The notes under the pieces were generated by a model, which was given only the letters and a program-made list of their open reading frames with translations, did not search any database and had not been told where the DNA came from. A stretch of DNA of 37,258 nt, taken from NCBI GenBank assembly GCA_023474215.1, contig JAMCYI010000014.1, positions 1 through 37,258 on the forward strand, given 5' to 3'. The stretch is from Patescibacteria group bacterium. GTDB lineage: Bacteria > Patescibacteriota > Minisyncoccia > UBA6257 > GWB1-50-10. Both the position numbers and the translations under genes were made by a program. This document shows, in pieces, positions 28,386 to 35,361 of the stretch (position 1 is the stretch's first letter; each line of letters opens with the position of its first letter).

Positions 28386-30185
28386 ATGACATCGAACGAG
28401 ATCAGGGACAAATTTTTGCAGTTCTTCAAGGAGCGGAATCATACCGTCGTACCTTCTTCTTCGCTCATTCCGGACGATCCGTCGGTCCTCCTGACCACGG
28501 CCGGCATGCAGCAATTCAAGCCGTATTATTCGGAACTGGATCCCATAACGACGATCCACCCTTCCATCAAGAAACCGGTCGGCAAGAATGCCGCATCGAT
28601 CCAAAAATCGTTCCGGACCTCCGATATCGACGAGGTGGGGGACGAATCGCATCTCACCTTCTTCGAAATGCTCGGCAATTTCAGTTTCGGCGGCTACTTC
28701 AAAGAAGAGGCCATCAAGTACGGTTACGATTTCATTGCCGGCAAGGATTGGATGGGTCTCGATATCGAGTACGTGACGATCTTCGATCCGGACAAAGTTC
28801 CGCTCGACGATTGGCGGAAAGGCGTGCCGTTCGACGAGGAATCGTACCATATTTGGAAAAAGATCGGCTTGCCGGAAGAAAAGATCCGCCGCGACGGTGT
28901 GGACGTCTTTTGGGGGCCGACGGGAAATGAAGGACCGTGCGGACCGACGACCGAGATCTACGTCAAAAATGCCGAAGGCAAAGCGGTCGAGATTTGGAAC
29001 ATCGTCTTCAATGAATTCTACCGCGACAAAAATATGCATCTTACGCCGCTCAGAACGCCCGGCGTCGATACCGGCATGGGGCTCGAGCGTTTGGCGATGG
29101 TTTCCGAGAGCGTCGGGAGCATTTTCGAGACGGACCTTTTCGTTCCGCTCATCCAGGTCTTGGAACTGAACGACCGGTCGGGTCGCTTGAACCAGCGGAC
29201 AAAACGGATCATGGCAGATCACGCACGGGGGATATCGTTTTTGATCGCCGACGGGGTACGGCCTTCGAACAAGGAAACCGGGTATGTTTTGCGGCGGCTC
29301 TTGAGGCGCTTCGTCGTCAATGAATATTTGAACGAAGGAACGAACCCATATTTTGAAAAACTGCTCCACGTCATCATTGAAAATTACGGGAAGTTTTATG
29401 GGGAACTCGATTACGATCTCATCGACACCGTTTTCAACGAAGAAAAGACGAAATTCATGGCTACCATCGAAAAAGGCCTTCGGGAACTGAAAGCCGTGGA
29501 GAAGCTCGATGCGAAGGCGGCCTTCAAGCTTTTCGAAAGCTTCGGGTTGCCGTACGAGGTCGTGAAGGAACTGGGCGGCGGAAAAGCGGAAGCGCTCACA
29601 CGGGAAGATTTCGAGAAGGAATTCGACAAGCACCGCGAAATATCGCGGGCGGGCGTCGAAAAGAAATTCGGAGGGCATGGATTGATCCTCGACACGGGAG
29701 AACTGAAGGCCGGGAACGAAGAAGAATTGAAGAAAGTATTGCGCCTCCACACGGCGACGCATTTGATGCAGCAAGCGCTCCGCGAGGTTTTGGGGCAGGG
29801 CGTCCACCAGATGGGATCCGATATCACGCCGGAGCGGACGCGCTTCGACTTCTCGTTCGATCGGAAGTTGACGCCGGAGGAGATCAAGCAGGTGGAAGAT
29901 AAAGTGAATGCGATCGTAAAAGCGGATTATGAGGTTCGATTTCAAGAAATGGCGCGGAGCGAAGCGGAAAAAACGGGAGCGCTCCACTTTTTCAAAGCGA
30001 AATATCCGGATCAGGTGAAAGTGTATTACGTGACGCCGAAAGGTAAAGGAATTCCCGAGGCGTGGAGCAAGGAGTTTTGCGGAGGGCCGCATGTGACCCA
30101 CACGGGAGAGATCGGAACGTTTAGGATCGCGAAAGAAGAAGGGATTGCGCAAGGTGTCCGAAGAATTCGCGCCATCGTTGAATAA
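28386..30185 (+). CDS. alaS: alanyl-tRNA synthetase lacking the C-terminal domain
   Basis: A 599-residue class II synthetase that charges tRNA-Ala. The catalytic core (motif 1-3, for example LLTTAGMQQFKPYY and FFEMLGNFSFGGYFKEEAI) is complete, followed by the tRNA-recognition region and an editing domain with HTATH (His455, His459) and the Cys565-x3-His569 zinc site in CGGPH. The protein then ends, 16 residues after HTGEIGT. Bacterial AlaRS normally has another 150-250 residues (DHHA1/C-Ala domain) for tRNA elbow binding and cooperation with editing; here that part is absent, as in other reduced CPR genomes. The second of two adjacent ATGs fits the 7-nt spacing from TACTAT. Confidence 0.95.
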   Translation: MTSNEIRDKFLQFFKERNHTVVPSSSLIPDDPSVLLTTAGMQQFKPYYSELDPITTIHPSIKKPVGKNAASIQKSFRTSDIDEVGDESHLTFFEMLGNFSFGGYFKEEAIKYGYDFIAGKDWMGLDIEYVTIFDPDKVPLDDWRKGVPFDEESYHIWKKIGLPEEKIRRDGVDVFWGPTGNEGPCGPTTEIYVKNAEGKAVEIWNIVFNEFYRDKNMHLTPLRTPGVDTGMGLERLAMVSESVGSIFETDLFVPLIQVLELNDRSGRLNQRTKRIMADHARGISFLIADGVRPSNKETGYVLRRLLRRFVVNEYLNEGTNPYFEKLLHVIIENYGKFYGELDYDLIDTVFNEEKTKFMATIEKGLRELKAVEKLDAKAAFKLFESFGLPYEVVKELGGGKAEALTREDFEKEFDKHREISRAGVEKKFGGHGLILDTGELKAGNEEELKKVLRLHTATHLMQQALREVLGQGVHQMGSDITPERTRFDFSFDRKLTPEEIKQVEDKVNAIVKADYEVRFQEMARSEAEKTGALHFFKAKYPDQVKVYYVTPKGKGIPEAWSKEFCGGPHVTHTGEIGTFRIAKEEGIAQGVRRIRAIVE

Positions 30186-30190
30186 TTTTT

Positions 30191-30332
30191 GGAGGATAAC
30201 TTTTCCTCGCAAACACGCGTCAGTCCGTCCCAGCCGACGGACTGCGCTCGTTCTCGACCTCGCTCTTCCGCCTCCAGCGGAAACCATGCCCGCTCGGTCT
30301 CCGAAACGGTTTGCTCAAAAAAGTTATCCTCC
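30191..30332. repeat. foldback repeat element, copy B
   Basis: Arms GGAGGATAACTTTT (30191-30204) and AAAAGTTATCCTCC (30319-30332) form a perfect 14-bp inverted repeat around a 114-nt core that is identical to copy C. Inner pairs: GCAAAC/GTTTGC, CAGTCCGTC/GACGGACTG, TTCCGC/GCGGAA and TCGG-TCT-CCGA. It lies directly after alaS. Confidence 0.85.
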
Positions 30333-30374
30333 TTCCTTTTGCGCCGATGAGTATCCGGAGTTATCTGTTGGTTG

Positions 30375-30380
30375 TATACT
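30375..30380 (+). promoter_or_regulatory. -10 element, leaderless promoter
   Basis: TATACT, preceded by TTG, ends 6 nt before the ATG at 30387. Confidence 0.6.
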
Positions 30381-30386
30381 GAAGGT

Positions 30387-31481
30387 ATGCGGGGGAAAGG
30401 CGAGCGATATTTGGTGATCGAAGAAGTGAAAGGCGGTTTCCGTGCGACCGTCGCCAAAACCACTCCGCCGGAAAAAGAAATACGGATCGTAAAGACCTTC
30501 GAAGTGAAAGAGATCGCGAAACTGAAGAAGCTTTTCTATTTTACGTTCGACAAAATAGTCCTGGCGCTCGACCGCGAAACGGCAGCGACGGTGCAGGACT
30601 CATGTGCCGTTCAAACATCGTCGCGGACGGAGATCATAACCGAAGCGGAGCTCGAAAACCTCGTGTTCAAAGGATTGTGGGAATTTTTAAACAAGTACCG
30701 GAGCTGGGCTTCCAAAAAACTCAACGTTTCCGACGTAAGCTTGATTTTGAACGACGTGCAGGTGCGGGGGGTGAAATTGGACGGACACAAGCTTTTCAAT
30801 CCGGTCGGGTTCAAGGGGGGGTCGATCGAATTCACGCTGAAAGGAACCTTCATTACAAGGCAGCTCATGAGCGATCTTGCGGGCTTGGGGAGGACGGGAA
30901 AGCTTTCGATCATCGAACGGAATGCAGCCCTTGCGTCTTTCCTGGAGGGCGATCGCGATGTTTTGGTCTCCATCGGCGAGGAGCGGACAGCCACCTTTTT
31001 GAAGGACGGCGAGCGGCAAATCTCCGGTGAGGAGATCGCTTGGGGGGTAAGAAAACTGAAGGAAAAAGTTTCCGAGGAATTCAGCGTCGATTATGAAACG
31101 GCGGGGAAGCTCATTGGCATATATGCCGCGGGCCTTACATCCGTTCCGATCGGCCGACGGTTCAAAAAGATCATCACTGACGGCTTCAACGATCTTTTGC
31201 GGCTCCTCGGGTCGAAGCGGAAGAATTTTACGTTCTATTTCGAGTCGTTCGTCCTTCCGTCGGAGATCCTCCAAAAGGATGTTCGGGCGGACCTTTGCCG
31301 ATTTGACGAAGAGCTTTCGCGGCGGAACTTGCGGATCACGGCGGGAAGAAAAGCGAAGTTCGATTTATTCCAAAATCAAGGGACGGCAATCCTCCTTACG
31401 TATTCGTACGTCGACGAACGATACGATCTTTTGAACATTATGCTTCGGCGGCGTGCGGGATGGCTCGTCTCGCATTTTTGA
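30387..31481 (+). CDS. PilM/FtsA-like actin-fold protein
   Basis: A 364-residue protein that looks like a divergent PilM/FtsA family member. The RNase-H-like halves are visible as VLVSIGEERTATFLKDGERQ (phosphate-2-type strand pair) and the following EEIAWGVRKLKEKVSEEFSVDYETA, a sequence much like the helix after the SHS2/1C insertion in PilM. The C-terminal part (RRRAGWLVSHF) is unusual. PilM docks to pilus-assembly proteins PilN/O. The next gene encodes a large membrane-anchored baseplate-like protein, and this pair recurs in CPR genomes by my recollection; together they may form part of a cell-surface machine. Start set by the 6-nt spacing. I am moderately sure of the fold. Confidence 0.6.
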   Translation: MRGKGERYLVIEEVKGGFRATVAKTTPPEKEIRIVKTFEVKEIAKLKKLFYFTFDKIVLALDRETAATVQDSCAVQTSSRTEIITEAELENLVFKGLWEFLNKYRSWASKKLNVSDVSLILNDVQVRGVKLDGHKLFNPVGFKGGSIEFTLKGTFITRQLMSDLAGLGRTGKLSIIERNAALASFLEGDRDVLVSIGEERTATFLKDGERQISGEEIAWGVRKLKEKVSEEFSVDYETAGKLIGIYAAGLTSVPIGRRFKKIITDGFNDLLRLLGSKRKNFTFYFESFVLPSEILQKDVRADLCRFDEELSRRNLRITAGRKAKFDLFQNQGTAILLTYSYVDERYDLLNIMLRRRAGWLVSHF

Positions 31482-31508
31482 TTTTCGCTTTTTCTCCCCG
31501 CAAGGGCG

Positions 31509-31517
31509 TGATACAAT
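31509..31517 (+). promoter_or_regulatory. extended -10 for the baseplate-like gene
   Basis: TGATACAAT overlaps an in-frame ATG at 31516, so the ATG at 31537 (19 nt downstream) is the likely start with a leader of about 13 nt. Confidence 0.5.
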
Positions 31518-31536
31518 GAATAGGAAACAAAGGCGT

Positions 31537-33177
31537 ATGAAAGTTGAAAACAAGATCTTTTTGGATAAAGAAAACGACGTTGACTTTGCCACGGACCGGT
31601 TGCTTTCCACGACTGCGACGAAGGTCGTCTTGAACATTCCAAAGAATTCGGTCCTCGGGATTTCGGTCCATAATTTTCAAATGCTGAAGCGGGAAGCAGA
31701 CACCGCGGGAAAAGAGATCATTATTGAATCCATCGATGAACACGTTCTCGAACTTGCGGGGCTCGTCGGTATGACGGCCCTGAATCCCGTTTTCAAAACG
31801 AAGGAGCGGATCGTCACCGACATTCTTCCCCAAAGGAGCGGGAAAAACGGATCGAAGAAGGCGCGGAGCGCCGTTGTCGACGAAGAAATAACCGAGTTCT
31901 CGAGCGAAGAAACGGAAAAAGAAGAGCCGGAAGAAGATGATGATGAAGCCGAGGAAGCGAAAGATACCGGAGAAGAAGAATATGTGCCGCCGCCCGGGGG
32001 AAGGGAAAAGCGGCGCCGGCGAGAAAGGGGGAAGGGAAGAGGAAAGATATTCCTGTGGGGAGGGATCTTGATTGCGGGTCTTGTCGGAGCCTTTCTTATC
32101 ATTACCTATGTCATTCCGCATGTGACTATCCAGGTTTCCATCAAGAAAACGACGGCTGACTTTTCAAATACGGTAGTCATTTCAACCGCTGTTGCTTCAT
32201 CTTCTCTTTCGGGATCCACGGTAACGCTTCCGGGGCAGATCATTTCCGCGGCAAGCAATCTCAGTTTTCATTTTGCAAGCGGGACGGAAGAATACGTCCA
32301 AACGAAAGCGACGGGAACGCTCGTCGTTTACAACGCATATGGTTCGGCGTCGCAGGTTTTGGTCGCAACGACAAGATTCGTTTCTCCGGAAGGGAAACTT
32401 TTCAGATCGACCGAGCGGGTGACCGTTCCGGGCTCAAAGATCGCGAACGGGACGACCACTCCCGGCTCCACGAAAGTCCCAGTTGTCGCAGATCAACCGG
32501 GTTCGGATTACAACGTCGGGCCGTCGGATGGGTGGACCATTCCGGGATTTCAGGGTACGGCGCGCTATGACAAATTCTACGCTGCGGCACTCCAACCCAT
32601 GAGCGGGGGATTTGTCGGCACGACGACCGTTCCGACGAAAGACGATCTAGCGGCTGCGGAAAATCAAGCGACGCAAAAACTTGAAGATGCCTTGACGAGC
32701 CAGTTATCCCTCCTCAATTCAGATAACCTGACGATCTTGCCGCAGTCGACCGCTTTTCAGATCTCATCCATGAATGCGACGCCAAGCAAAGACGGAAGCG
32801 GTTTCGATGTGTACGTGGTTGGGAGCGCAAAACAAATGGCGTTCGACGCAACGATGTTCCAAAATGTCATCCTTGGTTCGTTGTCCAGCGAAGCGAGCGG
32901 AACCATGAAGGTCGACGAGTTCAATCCCTCTTATTCGACGACGACGCCTGATTTTACGAAAGGCACGATGTCTTTTACGGCGACCGGAACCATCACATAC
33001 GAGCCGAATATCGATTTTAATAAAGTAAAATCGGAAATAGTGGGAATGACTTCCGACAAGCTGAAAGCGACCATTTTCGCGTTGCCGGGCCTTAAAGAGG
33101 CGAACGTTTCATTCTGGCCGTTCTGGGTTTCGACCGTCCCCACAAATCAAGCGAATATCAACTTGGAGGTACAGTAA
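31537..33177 (+). CDS. membrane-anchored baseplate-J-like protein
   Basis: A 546-residue protein. Residues 1-80 form an alpha/beta domain (KVVLNIPKNSVLGISVHNFQ), then an acidic Glu-rich stretch (about 105-145), a basic RRRRERGKGRGK patch, a membrane helix (170-190) and a large extracytoplasmic region with beta-rich Ser/Thr sequence that resembles the baseplate J/gp47 domain of CPR proteins. It probably anchors or spans the envelope as part of a surface machine with the PilM-like protein. The ATG at 31537 is chosen because the ATG at 31516 overlaps the promoter hexamer. Confidence 0.75.
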   Translation: MKVENKIFLDKENDVDFATDRLLSTTATKVVLNIPKNSVLGISVHNFQMLKREADTAGKEIIIESIDEHVLELAGLVGMTALNPVFKTKERIVTDILPQRSGKNGSKKARSAVVDEEITEFSSEETEKEEPEEDDDEAEEAKDTGEEEYVPPPGGREKRRRRERGKGRGKIFLWGGILIAGLVGAFLIITYVIPHVTIQVSIKKTTADFSNTVVISTAVASSSLSGSTVTLPGQIISAASNLSFHFASGTEEYVQTKATGTLVVYNAYGSASQVLVATTRFVSPEGKLFRSTERVTVPGSKIANGTTTPGSTKVPVVADQPGSDYNVGPSDGWTIPGFQGTARYDKFYAAALQPMSGGFVGTTTVPTKDDLAAAENQATQKLEDALTSQLSLLNSDNLTILPQSTAFQISSMNATPSKDGSGFDVYVVGSAKQMAFDATMFQNVILGSLSSEASGTMKVDEFNPSYSTTTPDFTKGTMSFTATGTITYEPNIDFNKVKSEIVGMTSDKLKATIFALPGLKEANVSFWPFWVSTVPTNQANINLEVQ

Positions 33178-33180
33178 ATA

Positions 33181-33325
33181 AGAGAAGTGGTTTCTCCTCG
33201 CAAACACGCGTCAGTCCGTCCCAGCCGACGGACTGCGCTCGTTCTCGACCTCGCTCTTCCGCCTCCAGCGGAAACCATGCCCGCTCGGTCTCCGAAACGG
33301 TTTGCTCAAAGAAATCAACTTCTCT
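33181..33325. repeat. foldback repeat element, copy C
   Basis: Arms 33181-33195 and 33310-33325 pair with one bulged A and one G-U pair. The 114-nt core (33196-33309) is identical to that of copy B while the arms are unrelated. A CCTTTTTT tract follows on the + strand. It lies 3 nt after the baseplate-like gene. Confidence 0.85.
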
Positions 33326-33350
33326 TCACCTTTTTTATTGTCTATTGAAT

Positions 33351-33494
33351 GGGACCGGCATGCTGTCCGAGCGGCAGCTCTCGGAGGCGAGCAAGCTTGG
33401 TTCCCTGAAAGGGATTGCGAGCCGAGAGCGCAGGGCGGCGCTTGCCGCCGGAGCAAGCGAACGCCCGGTGCCGAGAGGATGGCGTGCCGGTTCC
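33351..33494. repeat. foldback repeat element, copy D, inverted
   Basis: An 18-nt left arm (33351-33368) pairs completely with 33477-33494, using 14 Watson-Crick and 4 G-U pairs. The inner sequence matches the opposite strand of copies A-C (TCTCGGAGGC and TGGTTC blocks) and has CTCG-GAGG-CGAG, CCCT-GAA-AGGG and GGCGGC-GCTT-GCCGCC hairpins. With copy C and the infA promoter it fills the 33178-33546 gap. Confidence 0.75.
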
Positions 33495-33506
33495 GTTCCC
33501 GAATCC

Positions 33507-33535
33507 TTGACTTGCGGAAAGGTTTTTTCTATTAT
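33507..33535 (+). promoter_or_regulatory. strong sigma-70-type promoter of the infA/ribosomal operon
   Basis: TTGACT (33507-33512), exactly 17 nt, then TATTAT (33530-33535). Transcription starting about 7 nt downstream leaves only about 5 nt before the infA ATG at 33547. It is the best complete -35/-10 promoter in the window. Confidence 0.8.
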
Positions 33536-33546
33536 AGAAGTACTTG

Positions 33547-33774
33547 ATGAAAACCGGAGAGAAGCTTTTGCAAGTCCACGGGATCGTGGTAGAAGCGCTC
33601 CCGGGGTTGCTTTTTAGGGTCAAGTCTCAGTCTTCGAACGGCGAGAAAGAAATCCTCGCCCATTTAGCGGGGAGATTGAAATTGAACCGAATCAAAGTGA
33701 TCCCTGGAGATAAAGTCATCATGGAGATGACGAACGAGAACGATACCCGGGGAAGAATTGTAAGAAGACTTTAA
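33547..33774 (+). CDS. infA: translation initiation factor IF-1
   Basis: A 75-residue OB-fold protein of normal IF-1 length; IF-1 blocks the A site of the 30S subunit during initiation. VHGIVVEALPGLLFRVK and LAHLAGRLKLNRIKVIPGDKV are the expected strands, and the terminal GRIVRRL matches the family end. It opens the ribosomal protein/rpoA operon. The strongest promoter of the window sits immediately upstream, leaving an almost leaderless mRNA with no Shine-Dalgarno site. An in-frame TTG at 33544 is a less likely start. Confidence 0.95.
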   Translation: MKTGEKLLQVHGIVVEALPGLLFRVKSQSSNGEKEILAHLAGRLKLNRIKVIPGDKVIMEMTNENDTRGRIVRRL

Positions 33775-33788
33775 TATAAGAGAAATCA

Positions 33789-33905
33789 ATGAAGGTACGG
33801 GCATCCGTAAAAAAGATTTGTGCAAGCTGCAAGACCGTAAAGCGAAACGGTCGGTTATACGTCATTTGTCCGAAAAACCCGAAGCATAAACAACGGCAGG
33901 GATAA
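33789..33905 (+). CDS. rpmJ: 50S ribosomal protein L36 (bL36)
   Basis: A 38-residue protein read directly from the sequence: [10 protein letters not shown], then the zinc site Cys11, Cys14, Cys27 and His33, and the final KHKQRQG. All four zinc ligands are present, so this is the zinc-bound form. It is a small basic protein that stabilises the 23S rRNA core. It lies between infA and rpsM, 14 nt after infA and 2 nt before rpsM, in the standard order. Confidence 0.96.
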   Translation: MKVRASVKKICASCKTVKRNGRLYVICPKNPKHKQRQG

Positions 33906-33907
33906 TT

Positions 33908-34291
33908 ATGAGAGTCGCAGGAGTCAACATACCCGACAATAAGAAGATTCAGTACGCACTGGCGTACCTTTACGGCGTGGGCCCGACGCTTGCCGTTAAG
34001 ATCCTTTCATCGACGAAAGTGAATGCCGACAAGCGGGCGAAGGATCTTACTCCGGAAGAAGTGAACAAGATCCAATCATTCATCGAAAAGAATTTCAAAA
34101 TCGAAGGCGAGCTCCGGCAAGCGGTTCGCCAGAACATTTCGCGCCTCAAGGACATTAAAGCGTACCGCGGCATCCGCCACCTGAGGAAGCTTCCGGTGAG
34201 GGGCCAGCGGACCAAAACCAATTCGAGAACGGTTCGCGGAAACGTCAGGAAGACCGCCGGCAGCGGTAAGCGGAAGGTTGAACTGAAATAA
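33908..34291 (+). CDS. rpsM: 30S ribosomal protein S13
   Basis: A 127-residue S13 of normal length, which contacts tRNA and 50S in the head of the small subunit. MRVAGVNIPDNKKIQYALAY and YGVGPTLAVKIL are the conserved N-terminal helix-turn, and the C-terminal tail is RGQRTKTNSRTVRGN followed by Lys/Arg residues. It follows rpmJ by 2 nt. Confidence 0.96.
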   Translation: MRVAGVNIPDNKKIQYALAYLYGVGPTLAVKILSSTKVNADKRAKDLTPEEVNKIQSFIEKNFKIEGELRQAVRQNISRLKDIKAYRGIRHLRKLPVRGQRTKTNSRTVRGNVRKTAGSGKRKVELK

Positions 34292-34295
34292 AACC

Positions 34296-34748
34296 ATGGG
34301 AAAGAAAAAAGTCATACAAAAATCGAAGGAAGAGGTCATCAAGGAGAACGAATCCGTCGAGCACGCGGTTTCAAAGCAAACGGGATCGTCCGGGCGCCAA
34401 AAATTCTCCGAAGGAAAGATCTTCATCCAATCCACGTACAACAACACGATCATTTCGGTCACCGACCAAAAGGGGAACGTCATTGCTTGGATGTCCGCGG
34501 GATCGCTCGGATTCTCCGGCCCAAAGAAAGCGACGCCGTTCGCCGCTTCGAAAGTCGCGGAAGCGATCGCCCAGAAGGTTGAAAAAACGGGGCCATCGAC
34601 GGTCGAGATCTACCTTCGCGGAGTCGGTTCCGGCAGGGATTCTGCCGTCCGATCGTTCGCCGCAAAGGGTTTCAACATCACCGCCATTAAAGACGTCACC
34701 CCCATTCCCCATAACGGTCCCAAACCGCCGAAGGTAAGAAGGGTTTAA
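34296..34748 (+). CDS. rpsK: 30S ribosomal protein S11
   Basis: A 150-residue S11, longer than the usual 125-130 residues because of a Lys/Glu-rich N-terminal extension of about 30 residues. The family core is clear: IFIQSTYNNTIISVTDQKGN, the SAGSLGFSGPKKATPFAA segment, and the C-terminal DVTPIPHNGPKPPKVRRV. S11 binds 16S rRNA near the platform and mRNA exit. It follows rpsM by 4 nt. Confidence 0.96.
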   Translation: MGKKKVIQKSKEEVIKENESVEHAVSKQTGSSGRQKFSEGKIFIQSTYNNTIISVTDQKGNVIAWMSAGSLGFSGPKKATPFAASKVAEAIAQKVEKTGPSTVEIYLRGVGSGRDSAVRSFAAKGFNITAIKDVTPIPHNGPKPPKVRRV

Positions 34749-34753
34749 AAAAA

Positions 34754-35356
34754 ATGAAACCGGTCAAAGAAAAAAAAGAACGAGCACTCGGCATCAAGCT
34801 CTTTTTGAAAGCCGAGCGCTGTAATTCACCCAAGTGCGCAACGATCAGAAAGCCGTACGGGCCGGGCATGCACGGACAAAAAAGAAAGCGGATGCCTTCC
34901 GATTTCGCGCGGCAATTGAAGGAAAAACAAAAAGTGCAGCTTCTTTATGGATTGAACAATCGGCAGGTCATGAATCTCTTCAGGAAAAGCTCGCCTGCGG
35001 AGATCTTTTCGGTCTTGGAGCGGAGACTCGATCGCGTCGTGTACTACCTCGGATTCGCCGCCTCGCCTCGCGTCGGCAGGCAGATGGTTTCCCACGGACA
35101 CATTACGGTGAACGGGAAGCGCGTGACAATTCCTTCATATCGTGTTAAAGTTCACGACGTCATTTCGATACGCCCTGAATCAAAGAGCGGCAAGCTTTTC
35201 GAAGGGCTCGACGAACGACTGAAACAGCGGGAAGTTCCTTCGTGGTTGAAATTCACGACCGAGAATCTTTCCGGCGAATGCATTGCTGAACCTGATTTGG
35301 GAGGGGCACAAGTGCCTTTTGACATAAGTTTGGTCGGTGAATTTTATTCAAGATAA
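34754..35356 (+). CDS. rpsD: 30S ribosomal protein S4
   Basis: A 200-residue S4 with the conserved S4 RNA-binding domain (RLDRVVYYLGFAASPRVGRQ, then SHGHITVNGKRVTIPSY) and the N-terminal basic helices. The N-terminal metal site appears reduced: only Cys23 and Cys28 (in CNSPKC) are present with a nearby His. S4 nucleates 30S assembly. It follows rpsK by 5 nt. Confidence 0.96.
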   Translation: MKPVKEKKERALGIKLFLKAERCNSPKCATIRKPYGPGMHGQKRKRMPSDFARQLKEKQKVQLLYGLNNRQVMNLFRKSSPAEIFSVLERRLDRVVYYLGFAASPRVGRQMVSHGHITVNGKRVTIPSYRVKVHDVISIRPESKSGKLFEGLDERLKQREVPSWLKFTTENLSGECIAEPDLGGAQVPFDISLVGEFYSR

Positions 35357-35361
35357 AATAA

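Noticed and set aside
28176-30287. A 703-codon open frame on the minus strand across alaS
   Set aside because: It is antisense to alaS, whose motifs are unmistakable, and its start and end lie in foldback repeats. Long antisense frames come from the codon usage here.
30191-30332. Short open frames read through the foldback cores
   Set aside because: Arg- and Ser-rich peptides such as VSAGGGRARSRTSAVRR arise from the structured GC-rich core. Frames differ between copies, so a coding role is not supported.
31453-31536. Upstream in-frame starts for the baseplate-like gene
   Set aside because: They overlap the end of the PilM-like gene or the promoter hexamer; the ATG at 31537 is downstream of the expected transcription start.
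33181-33494. A CRISPR array
   Set aside because: Only two degenerate structured elements are adjacent, with no regularly spaced identical short repeats and no cas genes.
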